Below are positions 42,352 to 50,620 of a stretch of 64,000 nucleotides of DNA, piece by piece. A program made the position numbers and the translations under genes. The stretch comes from Albirhodobacter sp048262715. Its GTDB lineage: Bacteria; Pseudomonadota; Alphaproteobacteria; Rhodobacterales; Rhodobacteraceae. Under the pieces are notes generated by a model that was given only the letters and a program-made list of their open reading frames with translations, did no database searches and was not told the origin of the DNA. The stretch spans positions 62,001-126,000 of the forward strand of contig JBLXEV010000012.1 in NCBI GenBank assembly GCA_048262715.1, given 5' to 3'. Position 1 is the first letter of the stretch, and the number at the start of each line of letters is the position of its first letter.

Positions 42352-42934
42352 GTTGTCGCTGTTTAGAATTCAGCTTGAATTGTCAAAATGCGCGAACTGG
42401 CGGTGCACCCAAATGGATCACATCGCCAGTTTCATATTAGAAGAACCAAAGCTGAAAACCCGGAAGCGCGATTTGAACTGAGCAGCTTCATTCATCTATC
42501 GCGCCACATCAGCCCGGAAAATGCTCATCCAGCAAGTGTCTCAACGCATGTATCCGTGCAACTCCTCGGTTTGGCGTTGCCGGATCATTCAATGGGTGAG
42601 TGCTGCTAGCGAGAGGATGGGAAGGGCTTCGCAGCGGATGGATAATGCTGTTCAACGGGTGTGTGATTGAATTAATTTTCTCCGCTGGAGAAGAATTGTT
42701 CTTCGCGTCTTCGACAACCCACCAAAATAGATCAAGAACTGTGTGCACAGCTAAGCCGATACCATAAGGAAGCCTATTGAAAAGTTCGGCTACCCATAGG
42801 CTCTGATACTGCGGTAATGGTCGATCATATGAACTCCTACCGCGCGCTCAAACCAGCCCCAGACGCGTCAGCCTTGATTTCCGCCCCCTCTTCCGGCACA
42901 TTCCCCCAGCGCCCGAGCAACTATCCGGTCAGCC
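42352..42934. other. Gene-poor stretch after the PRC-barrel gene with a 21-bp periodic repeat
   Basis: About 580 bp. At 42590-42673 four degenerate 21-bp units follow each other (units begin 42590, 42611, 42632 and 42653), sharing A at position 2, GG at 5-6 and TG at 8-9. In one minus-strand frame this reads as repeated HPL steps, but that frame has no ribosome site. Otherwise I see no gene. Confidence 0.5.
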
Positions 42935-42976
42935 GGTCCTTGTGACCGCGAAGGAGTCCCGGCCTTCCGGGCGCGC
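42935..42976 (+). repeat. Imperfect direct repeat bracketing the PRC-barrel gene, copy 2
   Basis: GGTCCTTGTGACCGCGAAGG followed by GGCCTTCCGGGCGCGC, directly behind the stop of the minor head gene. It is the presumed original position of the sequence copied at 41383-41425. Confidence 0.6.
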
Positions 42977-42977
42977 T

Positions 42978-44183
42978 TTACTCCCTTAGAACCCGCACCC
43001 CGTCCCGCTTTATCAGCGCGCGCCATTTGCGCGGTTCGGCACGGTGGATCGTGCGCACCCAGATCTCGCCCTCCTGCGCCAAGACCTTCAGCACGAACCG
43101 CCACGGCTTCTGGCCCCGTGAGAAGGCGATCAGCGACAGCCCGTCTGCGCGGGTTTCCAGCGCGAGCAAGCCGCCCTCCAAAGCCGCCTGCAAATCCGAC
43201 AGGGTCGAGAGATCCACGCCGCGCCCACGGGTCACGAACTTCTCGCCGTAGGATCCGGTCATCGAGACCACGCTGGTCGGCGCGCCGATCTCCTCGGCCA
43301 GCGCTTGTGGCAAGACCGCGACCGGCACCGCCCCCGGCGCTTTGACCTCCAGAACCCGCGCCGCGCGCCAGCTCGACGCGATATCCGCCACCGCCACCCG
43401 CTGCGCCGCCGGATCCAGCGCCGTGATTTTCTCCGCCAGCACCGCCTCGATATTCTCGAGCCGCATCTTGCCGGGATTGCGCGCCCATGCCGGATCGATG
43501 CCTTCCGGCACAATCCGCACCGCGCCGGTGCGCGTGTTGGTCACGACGGTATCGCGCACCTTTGGCCGCGCGCTGATCCCGCGCCGCTCGGCCTCGCGTC
43601 GCGTGATCTGGCGCACCCAGCAATTGCACCCCCAGCCGTTGCGCGGCATCCAATCGTCCCAGAACGCATCATCGACCGGCAGTATCAGCCCTTCTTTGTC
43701 GGCGTGATGCTTGCGGTGATGCTCTGACGCCCCGAGGCGGTATTCCAGATAGGGCAGCATGTCCTTGGTGCGCTGGATCCGCTCCCACTGCCCCGCCGCG
43801 CGGGCGGAGGCGAGGTTGGCGTTATAAATCGTCTTGAGGCGGCGCGGGCTGCCAAGCTGCGCCAGAACCACCTCGCCGGTCACCGGATCGACCATCTCGC
43901 GCTTGCCCCACCACTGCGCCAGTGCGGGATTGGCGCGGAAGTTTTTCTGGAAGGTCGCGAGCGGCAGGCCCTCGTCGATCGCCTTTTGCACCTCGGCTTT
44001 TATGGCCGCCAGCACATCAAGCTCCATCGCCTTAGCAACGGTATAGGCGACCGCATGCTCTTCCGGTTCCACATCGGCAAAGCTGAAGGCGGGGCGGATC
44101 CCCTTACTGCGCAGAAAGCGCGCGGCCTCGGGCGGAGGACCGGGCGCAAAGCTGTAGCCGGGGCGATCAGGGTAGTCAGCCAT
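42978..44183 (-). CDS. Phage minor head protein (Mu gp30/F-like)
   Basis: A 401-residue head morphogenesis protein of the Mu F / SPP1 gp7 group: LPLATFQKNFRANPALAQWWGKRE, TIYNANLASARAAGQWERIQRTKDMLPYLEYRLGASEHHRKHH and DDWMPRNGWGCNCWVRQIT. The His/Cys-rich block may bind metal. Overlaps the portal gene by eight bases. Confidence 0.92.
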   Translation of the reverse strand: MADYPDRPGYSFAPGPPPEAARFLRSKGIRPAFSFADVEPEEHAVAYTVAKAMELDVLAAIKAEVQKAIDEGLPLATFQKNFRANPALAQWWGKREMVDPVTGEVVLAQLGSPRRLKTIYNANLASARAAGQWERIQRTKDMLPYLEYRLGASEHHRKHHADKEGLILPVDDAFWDDWMPRNGWGCNCWVRQITRREAERRGISARPKVRDTVVTNTRTGAVRIVPEGIDPAWARNPGKMRLENIEAVLAEKITALDPAAQRVAVADIASSWRAARVLEVKAPGAVPVAVLPQALAEEIGAPTSVVSMTGSYGEKFVTRGRGVDLSTLSDLQAALEGGLLALETRADGLSLIAFSRGQKPWRFVLKVLAQEGEIWVRTIHRAEPRKWRALIKRDGVRVLRE

Positions 44184-45693
44184 CCTGTGCGTCACCGATT
44201 GAACGCGCCTTGAACATGCTCTTCACCAGCGTGTCCACCACCAACGCGGTGGGCATCCGATTCAAGGTTTCCGGCAGTTTGGCGAGGATCTCCTCATAGC
44301 TCGCCGCCCCCTCGATCAGCGGGGCGACGGCGTCCAAAATCCCGTCCGCCACCTCCTGCCAATCGTCAGGATCCTCCTCAGTCAATGGCCCCGCGCGGTT
44401 GAGCGCCAGCCCTGCCCCGCTGCGGTTTGCCGCCTCGGGGTTTCCCCCCATCACCTTGCCGCCCACCACCTCATCCCCTGCCTCGGGATCCGTGAAGCCG
44501 GCCGTGGCGCGCAGCTCTCTCGCTTTGAGCGTGACGCCGCTCCGCATCAGCTTCACCGCATTGGTGATCTTCGCCGTCACATCCTCCGGCTCATCCACCT
44601 TGATCAGCAGCCGCGGGTAATCCTCCTGCGTTCCAAAATTCAGATCGACAAAGGCCCGCACCAGATCGCGGTTGATTGCGGCCGTGACCGCCCGCGCATC
44701 GGACGCCGCAATATCGTGGCGCACCTCGTTATGCACATTTGCCTGCGCCATCGAGCTACCGTTGTCAGAGGTCATCGTCTGACCCAGCACCGCCTTCGAC
44801 ACCTGCTCGTCGATATAGCGTGCGAGGTTCTCGAAGATCTTGTCGGAGTTCGCGGCCGGGCCGTTCTCAAAATCGATGCTCATGTTTTGCGGCAAGACCG
44901 CAGCCGCATCGGTGCCAATGTTCGCCACGGCGCGGAACAGGGTTTGCACATCGGTCGGCGTGGCATCGGGGCCATAGCGCCCCAGTCGCAGCGGCAGGCC
45001 GTAGGTCTCGATAAACGCCATCCAGTCCTTGAGCGTATAGGCTTTGCACATCCACGAGAACGCCACCAGCCGCGCCAGCCCACCGCGATAGACGAGGCCG
45101 GATTTGAGCTTGGCGCGGTGCTGGATGAACTTGAACGGGGTGAGTGGCACCCCGTGGACCTGATCGGCGTCATCCTTCAGCCTCAGCTCCACCCCCTTCT
45201 CGCGGTCAAACACAAACCAGCGCGGATCGCGATACTCAAAGGCAGTCGGCCACCACTCTTTGGCGGTCCGCGCCCAATCCACCTCGACCACGGCAAAGCC
45301 CTTGCCGAGCGCATCAAGCAGATCCTCGACCATATCGCCGAACCCGTCATGCTCGGCGATGCGGATCCGCACCTGCTCGGCGATCTCCTTATCCTTCGCA
45401 CTGTCAGAAGCAGGCGTGATCGTCGGCGCGATCCCCGAGATCACCCGTTTGCGGATCCCCAGCACCGAGGCATAATGCGGATCGCGCTCTTCCATCTCCT
45501 CGGCCAAGGTCAGGAACGCATCAAGATTGCCCTGATCGCATTCGGCTAAGATCCGCGCCAGCCGCTTCGGCGTCAGGCCCGAGGCAACACTGCCCGCCCA
45601 GATCTGGCGAATGCCTGTCAGCCCCGGCTCGGCCTGCGGTTTGGTCAGCGCAGAGACGACCACGGGCCGCCCGTATTGATCCAGAATTGCCAT
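44176..45693 (-). CDS. Phage portal protein (DUF935, Mu gp29-like)
   Basis: A 505-residue portal: MAILDQYGRPVV, LTPKRLARILAECDQGNLDAFLTLAEEMEERDPHY, FVFDREKGVELR and FIETYGLPLRLGRYG are the DUF935 signature. It forms the DNA gate of the head. ATGA overlap with the terminase. Confidence 0.95.
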   Translation of the reverse strand: MAILDQYGRPVVVSALTKPQAEPGLTGIRQIWAGSVASGLTPKRLARILAECDQGNLDAFLTLAEEMEERDPHYASVLGIRKRVISGIAPTITPASDSAKDKEIAEQVRIRIAEHDGFGDMVEDLLDALGKGFAVVEVDWARTAKEWWPTAFEYRDPRWFVFDREKGVELRLKDDADQVHGVPLTPFKFIQHRAKLKSGLVYRGGLARLVAFSWMCKAYTLKDWMAFIETYGLPLRLGRYGPDATPTDVQTLFRAVANIGTDAAAVLPQNMSIDFENGPAANSDKIFENLARYIDEQVSKAVLGQTMTSDNGSSMAQANVHNEVRHDIAASDARAVTAAINRDLVRAFVDLNFGTQEDYPRLLIKVDEPEDVTAKITNAVKLMRSGVTLKARELRATAGFTDPEAGDEVVGGKVMGGNPEAANRSGAGLALNRAGPLTEEDPDDWQEVADGILDAVAPLIEGAASYEEILAKLPETLNRMPTALVVDTLVKSMFKARSIGDAQDG

Positions 45694-47099
45694 CAGATCA
45701 CCCCTTTCATCGCACCGAACCCTGCGGTGGTGCGGATATCGCGGTCGGTGTCGCGCGAGGCGCGCGGCACGGATTTATAGTCATAGGGCTGGTACTCCGA
45801 ACCGCTGGCCGAGACCGCCAAGGCCCCCGCCCAGAACCGGTCCGCGTGGCCATCGGTGTCGCCATCCGCCACCAGACGCCGGATCCCCGTCAGCCCCGTC
45901 TGGCTTTTGATCGCATGCAGATCGGCGCGCAGCACCACATCCCCCGCAGGGATCCGCGCACGGCGATCCTCCATCGACTGTTTGAGATCGGTCGCCAGCG
46001 CCAGTTTCGAGGTGGTGGAGAACAGCACCCCGTCGACGCGGCTCTCGCCGTGGCGGCGTTTGGCATCCTCGACAGGTTTCTCGCCCATCCCCGTCTGGTC
46101 CATCGCGCAGCGCGCTACGCGGTAGCGATTAAACACGCCCGCCAAAAGCTGATCCTGCTCGAAGAAGGTCGCGCGGCGGCGGGTGATAATCTCGCGCGTC
46201 CAAAGCACATCGCCCACCGCCTCCATCACCCAGATGACAAAGAGGTCATTGCGCGCGGCGATATCGACACCGACAAAACACGGCCCGCCGCGATACAGCC
46301 CCGGCATGCCTGCGGCGGGATGCTCGCAGGTCGCGATCAGATCATAGGGCAGCCATGCCGATGCCTCATCGAGCCATTGCAGCTCGTATTCCTGTTTCCA
46401 CGCATCCTCATCGGCCATGCCCTTGCGCAGCATGGTGACATCGCGGTCCAGACCTTGGCGCACCGCCTCATAGATATCGACGTGATGGCGCGACCAGACC
46501 GTGTCCTCCGCCGTCATCAGCTCATAAAACTTGTTGCCCTTGCCGTTGGGCGTCGAGATCACCCGCAGCCGCAACCCGGTCTTGGAGATGACGGGGAACA
46601 GCGCGGCCCAGATCTCGCGGGATTTGGCGTGGAAGGCGAACTCGTCGAGGATCACATTGGCCGAGAAGCCCCGCGCGGTGTCGGGGTTGGCGGGAAGTGC
46701 TGTGATCCGCGAGCCGTTCGGGAAGGCCACCTCCAGCGATTTATAGACCGCATCCGGCCCCTTCTCTTGCGGGGCGCGGAATTCCCCCTCTTCAAAGCGT
46801 GGCTCCCCGCCCTTCACCAGCGTGTTATAGACCTCGTAATAGGCGCGGGTGAACGGCTTGATCACCTCGGTCATCATCTCCGCCGCCTGCCGCTCGCCGC
46901 GCGACAAGATCACCCAGCGCGCGCGGCGATCCTCCTTCCACGCGGTAAAGCAATCATCCACGCATTCGCCGCCCGTCGAGAAGGTTTTTCCTGTCTGGCG
47001 GCTGAACATGCCGATCTTGAAGCGGCTGGCATCCGCAATCCACGCCTTTTGATAGGGCAGGAATTGGACGACGGGTGCTGCGGGATTGAGGGCGCTCAT
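45693..47099 (-). CDS. Phage terminase large subunit (Mu gp28-like)
   Basis: A 468-residue packaging motor. ATPase: Walker A FSRQTGKTF (residues 32-40), Walker B ANVILDEFAFH. Nuclease part: CFVGVDIAARNDLFVIWVME and CAMDQTGMGEKPVED, supplying the RNase H-like acidic residues. Coupled by ATGA on both sides. Confidence 0.95.
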   Translation of the reverse strand: MSALNPAAPVVQFLPYQKAWIADASRFKIGMFSRQTGKTFSTGGECVDDCFTAWKEDRRARWVILSRGERQAAEMMTEVIKPFTRAYYEVYNTLVKGGEPRFEEGEFRAPQEKGPDAVYKSLEVAFPNGSRITALPANPDTARGFSANVILDEFAFHAKSREIWAALFPVISKTGLRLRVISTPNGKGNKFYELMTAEDTVWSRHHVDIYEAVRQGLDRDVTMLRKGMADEDAWKQEYELQWLDEASAWLPYDLIATCEHPAAGMPGLYRGGPCFVGVDIAARNDLFVIWVMEAVGDVLWTREIITRRRATFFEQDQLLAGVFNRYRVARCAMDQTGMGEKPVEDAKRRHGESRVDGVLFSTTSKLALATDLKQSMEDRRARIPAGDVVLRADLHAIKSQTGLTGIRRLVADGDTDGHADRFWAGALAVSASGSEYQPYDYKSVPRASRDTDRDIRTTAGFGAMKGVI

Positions 47100-47272
47100 T
47101 CCCCCTCCGCCAAGATCTCAAGCGCGGCCTTCATCAGCGCCGCGTCATCAAGCAAGACCTCGATCTGTTCCGCCGCGCGCAACAGGCTTTTGACGAGGCC
47201 GTCATTGCCCGTTCGATCCAATCGTGCGGCCTGCGCGCGCAGATCGTTGATAATCTGACGCGGACTGGCCAT
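47096..47272 (-). CDS. 58-residue packaging-region protein
   Basis: A short frame that exactly fills the gap between the DUF3486 and terminase genes: its ATG (47272) overlaps the upstream stop as ATGA and its stop overlaps the terminase ATG as ATGA. Product MASPRQIINDLRAQAARLD...LLRAAEQIEVLLDDAALMKAALEILAEGE, almost wholly helical, likely coiled coil. Not recognised by family, but the double coupling argues strongly that it is translated. Confidence 0.75.
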   Translation of the reverse strand: MASPRQIINDLRAQAARLDRTGNDGLVKSLLRAAEQIEVLLDDAALMKAALEILAEGE

Positions 47273-47808
47273 CACGCAAACCCCATAATCGCGCGCGCTT
47301 TGGCGGCGGCTTCGGCATCGATATCGCCCTTGCCCACCGCCGCGTCGAGCTTGGCGGATTGCGCGCGGCGATCCTCGGCCACGAGCTTCTCGCGCAGATC
47401 GGTCGAGCGGATCAGGTTGTTGAGCGCGGTGGTCAGATCCTTCATCCCCTTCGGATCGGGGAGATTATCGGGATCCGACATCATCATCTGCAACCGCCAC
47501 TGGATCGTGGTCAGCTGCTGGAACAGCGCCGAGGTCACATCCACCTCGGATTTCACGCCTGCCTCTTGCAGGAAGGCGCGGATCTCTTCTTGGGCGGCGC
47601 GCTGGGTCTCGGCATAGGCTTTAAAATCCTGCCCGAAGGCATGCAGCGCCGATTTGCCGATGCGCAGCTCGAGCCCAGCTTCCTCCAGCTTGAAGTTCAA
47701 CTCCTCGGCGAGGGCGACGTAATCGCCAAAACCGCGCGCGATCAGCGCCTCGCGCAGCCAGTCGCGCAACTCATGGGGCAGCAGGTCAACTTTCCGGGGC
47801 GGCGGCAT
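47272..47808 (-). CDS. DUF3486 protein (Mu gp27-like, probable small terminase)
   Basis: A 178-residue protein: PPRKVDLLPHELRDWLREALIARGFGDYVALAEELN (HTH-like), IGKSALHAFGQDFKAYAETQ and LRSTDLREKLVAEDRRA-type end. This is the DUF3486 family preceding the large terminase in Mu-like phages, presumed DNA-recognition subunit. Confidence 0.9.
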   Translation of the reverse strand: MPPPRKVDLLPHELRDWLREALIARGFGDYVALAEELNFKLEEAGLELRIGKSALHAFGQDFKAYAETQRAAQEEIRAFLQEAGVKSEVDVTSALFQQLTTIQWRLQMMMSDPDNLPDPKGMKDLTTALNNLIRSTDLREKLVAEDRRAQSAKLDAAVGKGDIDAEAAAKARAIMGFA

Positions 47809-47811
47809 GGC

Positions 47812-48111
47812 TTACGCTTTCGGGCTGGGGCGTTGGATCTCGGGATGGGTGGCCACCCCGCGCGCGATATCGACGCCGCGCGCGGTGGCCGTAACGACAA
47901 GGAAGTCCGCCTCGGCGTTGTAGGTCACAAACCCCTGCTCCTTGAGCCACGCCAGTTCGGTGATCACCTGATCGCGCGAACTGGGCAGGCCAAGCCCGCG
48001 CAGCACGTCCTGCAAGATCGCGGCATTGCCCGTGTATTCGGGGATCGCCTCCAGATGCCGCAGGATCGCCAAGCGGCGGTGGAGGCGGACGGTTTTTGCG
48101 TAATCAGTCAT
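47812..48111 (-). CDS. VpaChn25_0724-type phage protein (Mu gp26 position)
   Basis: A 99-residue protein with HRRLAILRHLEAIPEYTGNAAILQDVLRGLGLPSSRDQVITELAWLKEQGFVTY, a winged-helix-like pattern found at this place in many Mu-like prophages. Function unknown. ATGA overlap with the DUF2730 gene. Confidence 0.82.
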   Translation of the reverse strand: MTDYAKTVRLHRRLAILRHLEAIPEYTGNAAILQDVLRGLGLPSSRDQVITELAWLKEQGFVTYNAEADFLVVTATARGVDIARGVATHPEIQRPSPKA

Positions 48112-48473
48112 CGTTTGCTCCCATCGAGCAGGTGTTGTTCATGTCGCCCCACGATCAGCTCGAGCCGCTCCATGATGCCGGTCTGCCCCTGCATCGTGGC
48201 GGTCATCGCGCGCATCTCGCCCTTGAGCTGCTCCATCGTCAGCTCCAGCGCATGCAGATCGTTCGAGGACGGGATTTGCGTTTGCTTTTGCTCCAAGGAG
48301 GCCAGCCGCAGCTGATGCGCGGAGAGGCTCTGGCCATGCTCGAGCAGGGTTTTGGCGTTCGCCCGTGATCCCGACGCTAAAAGGTTCCAGATCGTCAGGC
48401 CGAAGGTGAGCAGCTGCGACAGCGCAACCGCCCAGACGATCAGCGGCGAGATATTGAGCACCTCCCCCTGCAT
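48108..48473 (-). CDS. DUF2730 protein (Mu gp25-like)
   Basis: A 121-residue protein: one N-terminal membrane segment (about 8-30, LIVWAVALSQLLTFGLTIWN) followed by a long charged helix (coiled coil) ending in GRHEQHLLDGSKR. Typical DUF2730; may be a spanin-like or lysis accessory. The ATG at 48473 overlaps the holin stop. Confidence 0.8.
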   Translation of the reverse strand: MQGEVLNISPLIVWAVALSQLLTFGLTIWNLLASGSRANAKTLLEHGQSLSAHQLRLASLEQKQTQIPSSNDLHALELTMEQLKGEMRAMTATMQGQTGIMERLELIVGRHEQHLLDGSKR

Positions 48474-48754
48474 CAGCGCCCCCAGAGGCTCAGCCGGAAG
48501 TTCGGCGCACGCCGCTCGATCCACGCCCACAGCCCGAGGCCAATCGGCGCGAGCTGCTGGACGGCGCTAACCGTGCGCGCGCCAGTCTCGACCACCGCCT
48601 CCGGCGTGGTGCCAAGCCCGAGTCCACTGAGCGCGCCCATCAGATCCACGCCCTGCGCGTTGAGCATTACGGTGAGCGCCAGTAGGAGCTGGACCCAGAA
48701 GGAGCGGGCCTGCCACATCGGCAGGATCGGCAAGGAGTGATTATTGGGAAGCAT
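48473..48754 (-). CDS. Putative holin
   Basis: A 93-residue protein with two hydrophobic segments (about 14-36 and 66-82) and a basic C-terminus (ERRAPNFRLSLWGR). Position directly after the endolysin, coupled to DUF2730, fits a holin. Confidence 0.7.
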   Translation of the reverse strand: MLPNNHSLPILPMWQARSFWVQLLLALTVMLNAQGVDLMGALSGLGLGTTPEAVVETGARTVSAVQQLAPIGLGLWAWIERRAPNFRLSLWGR

Positions 48755-48765
48755 GGAAAAGCCTT

Positions 48766-49638
48766 TCAGTTAAAGCCAATAGGAGCGGAAGTTGAGACGG
48801 GATCGGCGTAGCGCGCCACGATCCAGCCCTCCTGACCGTTGAAGATCACGCAGAGCCATTCGCGCCCGTTGAACACGCCCGCGCGCAGAACCGGCACGAC
48901 GGTCTCGTTGGGGATCGCGGTGATCACATTGGGGTTGAACGAGGGCCAGCGGCGCATGTTGAGCGCGGAGCCCGGCGTGTTGATCTGGACATGCTCGCCC
49001 TGATCGACCGCCGCGCTCTCCGCGTCGGCAGCAAGGATCGCCGGATCATCGCGGCCCAAGATCTGTGCGCGGATCTGATCGAGCGGGAACAGCGGGTTCA
49101 CATCGACCTTGCGACCGGGGCTGACGTACCAATGGGTGGTGATGTCTTTGAGCGTTTTGACATCGCGGAACAGCGCCTCGAGGAGCGTGGTGACTGCCTC
49201 GATCTGCTCAGGGCTGTAGCCCATCCAGAAGCCGTGGCCATGTTCCGGCGTGGTGATCTCGGCAATGCCTTCCGTCAGCAGGAAGTATTCTCCCCACCAC
49301 GCCCGTGCCTTCCCTTCCCCGCCTGCCGTCATCCGGCCGGGGTTCACGATCTCGATGCCGATGGAGAAGGCGTTGCAATCGCTGCGCCCGTGGAAGGAGG
49401 ATTGCCCCGCATGGCCCGCGCGGCGATTGGTCGGCACCAGCTGCACAATCGTACCATCGCGCTCGACCACAAAATGCACCGAGGCCTTGGGCGTGGTCGC
49501 CAGATAGCGCGCCGAATTGCCCTTCTCGAGCCGTCCAGCGGTGTCATGCAGAATAACGATGTCCGGGGTGATCGTCCCGCCGATCAGGCGCGCAGGGGTA
49601 TAGTCCGCCCCGACGAGTTTGTGGTTCTTGATACGCAT
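48766..49638 (-). CDS. N-acetylmuramoyl-L-alanine amidase endolysin with SH3-like domain
   Basis: A 290-residue endolysin. The N-terminal amidase_2 domain shows His31 in VILHDTAG and THWYVSPGRKVDVNPLF; the C-terminal about 70 residues form a bacterial SH3 domain (NMRRWPSFNPNVITAIPNETVVPVLRAG..EWLCVIFNGQEGWIVARYAD). It lyses the wall. It is the first gene behind the late palindrome at 49689-49708, equivalent to Mu lys. Confidence 0.92.
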   Translation of the reverse strand: MRIKNHKLVGADYTPARLIGGTITPDIVILHDTAGRLEKGNSARYLATTPKASVHFVVERDGTIVQLVPTNRRAGHAGQSSFHGRSDCNAFSIGIEIVNPGRMTAGGEGKARAWWGEYFLLTEGIAEITTPEHGHGFWMGYSPEQIEAVTTLLEALFRDVKTLKDITTHWYVSPGRKVDVNPLFPLDQIRAQILGRDDPAILAADAESAAVDQGEHVQINTPGSALNMRRWPSFNPNVITAIPNETVVPVLRAGVFNGREWLCVIFNGQEGWIVARYADPVSTSAPIGFN

Positions 49639-49688
49639 CTGCGACCTCCGAGATTACACTCGGACAGTCGCAAGTTCGGGAGGGTGCA

Positions 49689-49708
49689 TCGCCTTTGAAC
49701 GCATTCAA
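49689..49708 (-). promoter_or_regulatory. Late-promoter palindrome, lysis copy
   Basis: TCGCCTTTGAACGCATTCAA with palindrome TTGAACGCATTCAA at 49695-49708, centred about 64 bp before the amidase start and directly after the Mor/C gene. Mu has C-activated P-lys at this exact place. TGTAAT at about 49650 could serve as -10. Confidence 0.7.
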
Positions 49709-49768
49709 GGGCGTTATAAATCAAGCGGATCAGGCCTCCGCGATCTGCCGAGATTGTCGCAGATCGGC

Positions 49769-50167
49769 CTAGCGCTTGTCAAACGGCAGCTGCATCTGCG
49801 GCGCATCCCTGCCCGCCTCCAGCTCCGCGCGGTATTTCGACACGGTGCGGGTGTGCAGATCAAACTCAACCGCCACCTGATGCAAGGAGCGCCCGCGTTG
49901 CAGCGCCGCCATCGCCCCCGCCTTGCGCTCGGCCATCTGCCGCCGCACCCCGCGCATCGCCGCGCAGGGCAGCACGATCTTGCCCGGCCCAATCGCCCGG
50001 ATGATCGCCTCCGCCGCCTCAAAGCCGACGACCTCGGCCAGCTTCGAGCCGCGCGCCTTCACCGGGATCGCGCAGTTCAACCCGCCCCAGCGGCGGATCA
50101 GGAGCGTGGTCAGCTCAATCCCAATCGCCTCCTCGATCTGGCCCGCAATGCCGGGGAATGTCGTCAT
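49769..50167 (-). CDS. Mor/C-family transcription activator
   Basis: A 132-residue activator of Mu middle/late transcription: IEEAIGIELTTLLIRRWGGLNCAIP (dimerisation), IGPGKIVLPCAAMRGVRRQMAERKAGAMAALQRGRSLHQVAVEFDLHTRTVSKYR (C-terminal HTH). Only one such gene is visible, so it may do the jobs of both Mor and C. It lies right before the lysis operator, the position of C in Mu. ATGA overlap with gemA. Confidence 0.92.
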   Translation of the reverse strand: MTTFPGIAGQIEEAIGIELTTLLIRRWGGLNCAIPVKARGSKLAEVVGFEAAEAIIRAIGPGKIVLPCAAMRGVRRQMAERKAGAMAALQRGRSLHQVAVEFDLHTRTVSKYRAELEAGRDAPQMQLPFDKR

Positions 50168-50610
50168 TGATCCAGCTCCACGCCTTTGCGGTGGCACCAA
50201 TCCTTGAGCGCCTCGACCACATCGCGGATCTCGCGCGCCTCCTGCATCACGTCGATATCAAGCGGCACGTAGCCCCATGTCCGCTCAAACCGCGCGCGGA
50301 TGAAGGCGTTGAGGCCTTTTGGCCCTGCCACCTTCGCCTCGCCCGCTTGAACCAGAAGCCGCCACAGCACATGCGCGAACCGCACATCGGGGCGCTTGGC
50401 CGCAGGCCTGCCACGCCCGCCAGCCTTCGGATCGCCAAACGGCTTGAACCCGCGCGCCTTGAGCGCCTCTAACACCTGTTTGCGCTCGGCCTCCGTCATC
50501 GAGGTCAGGCTTTCCTTACCCACCAGCTGCAGCTGCATCGCGCGCCGCGTCTCGCTATCAATGCCCAATTCGCGGCATCCGACATGGATCAGTTTGACGG
50601 TCTGACTCAT
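50164..50610 (-). CDS. gemA: GemA-like regulatory protein (DUF1018, Mu gp16)
   Basis: A 148-residue protein: KLIHVGCRELGIDSETRRAMQLQLVGKESLTSMTEAERKQVLEALKARGFKP is the DUF1018/GemA signature. In Mu GemA alters host gene expression and supercoiling. GAGGGCGTAACC precedes the ATG. Confidence 0.9.
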   Translation of the reverse strand: MSQTVKLIHVGCRELGIDSETRRAMQLQLVGKESLTSMTEAERKQVLEALKARGFKPFGDPKAGGRGRPAAKRPDVRFAHVLWRLLVQAGEAKVAGPKGLNAFIRARFERTWGYVPLDIDVMQEAREIRDVVEALKDWCHRKGVELDQ

Positions 50611-50620
50611 GGTTACGCCC

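Noticed and set aside
42509..42748. Minus-strand frame with repeated HPL steps
   Set aside because: The pattern is explained by the 21-bp DNA repeat; start lacks a ribosome site and the frame is not coupled to phage genes.
49769..50167. Two separate Mor and C genes
   Set aside because: Only one gene of this family is visible in the whole prophage; the other early DNA-binding proteins have different folds.
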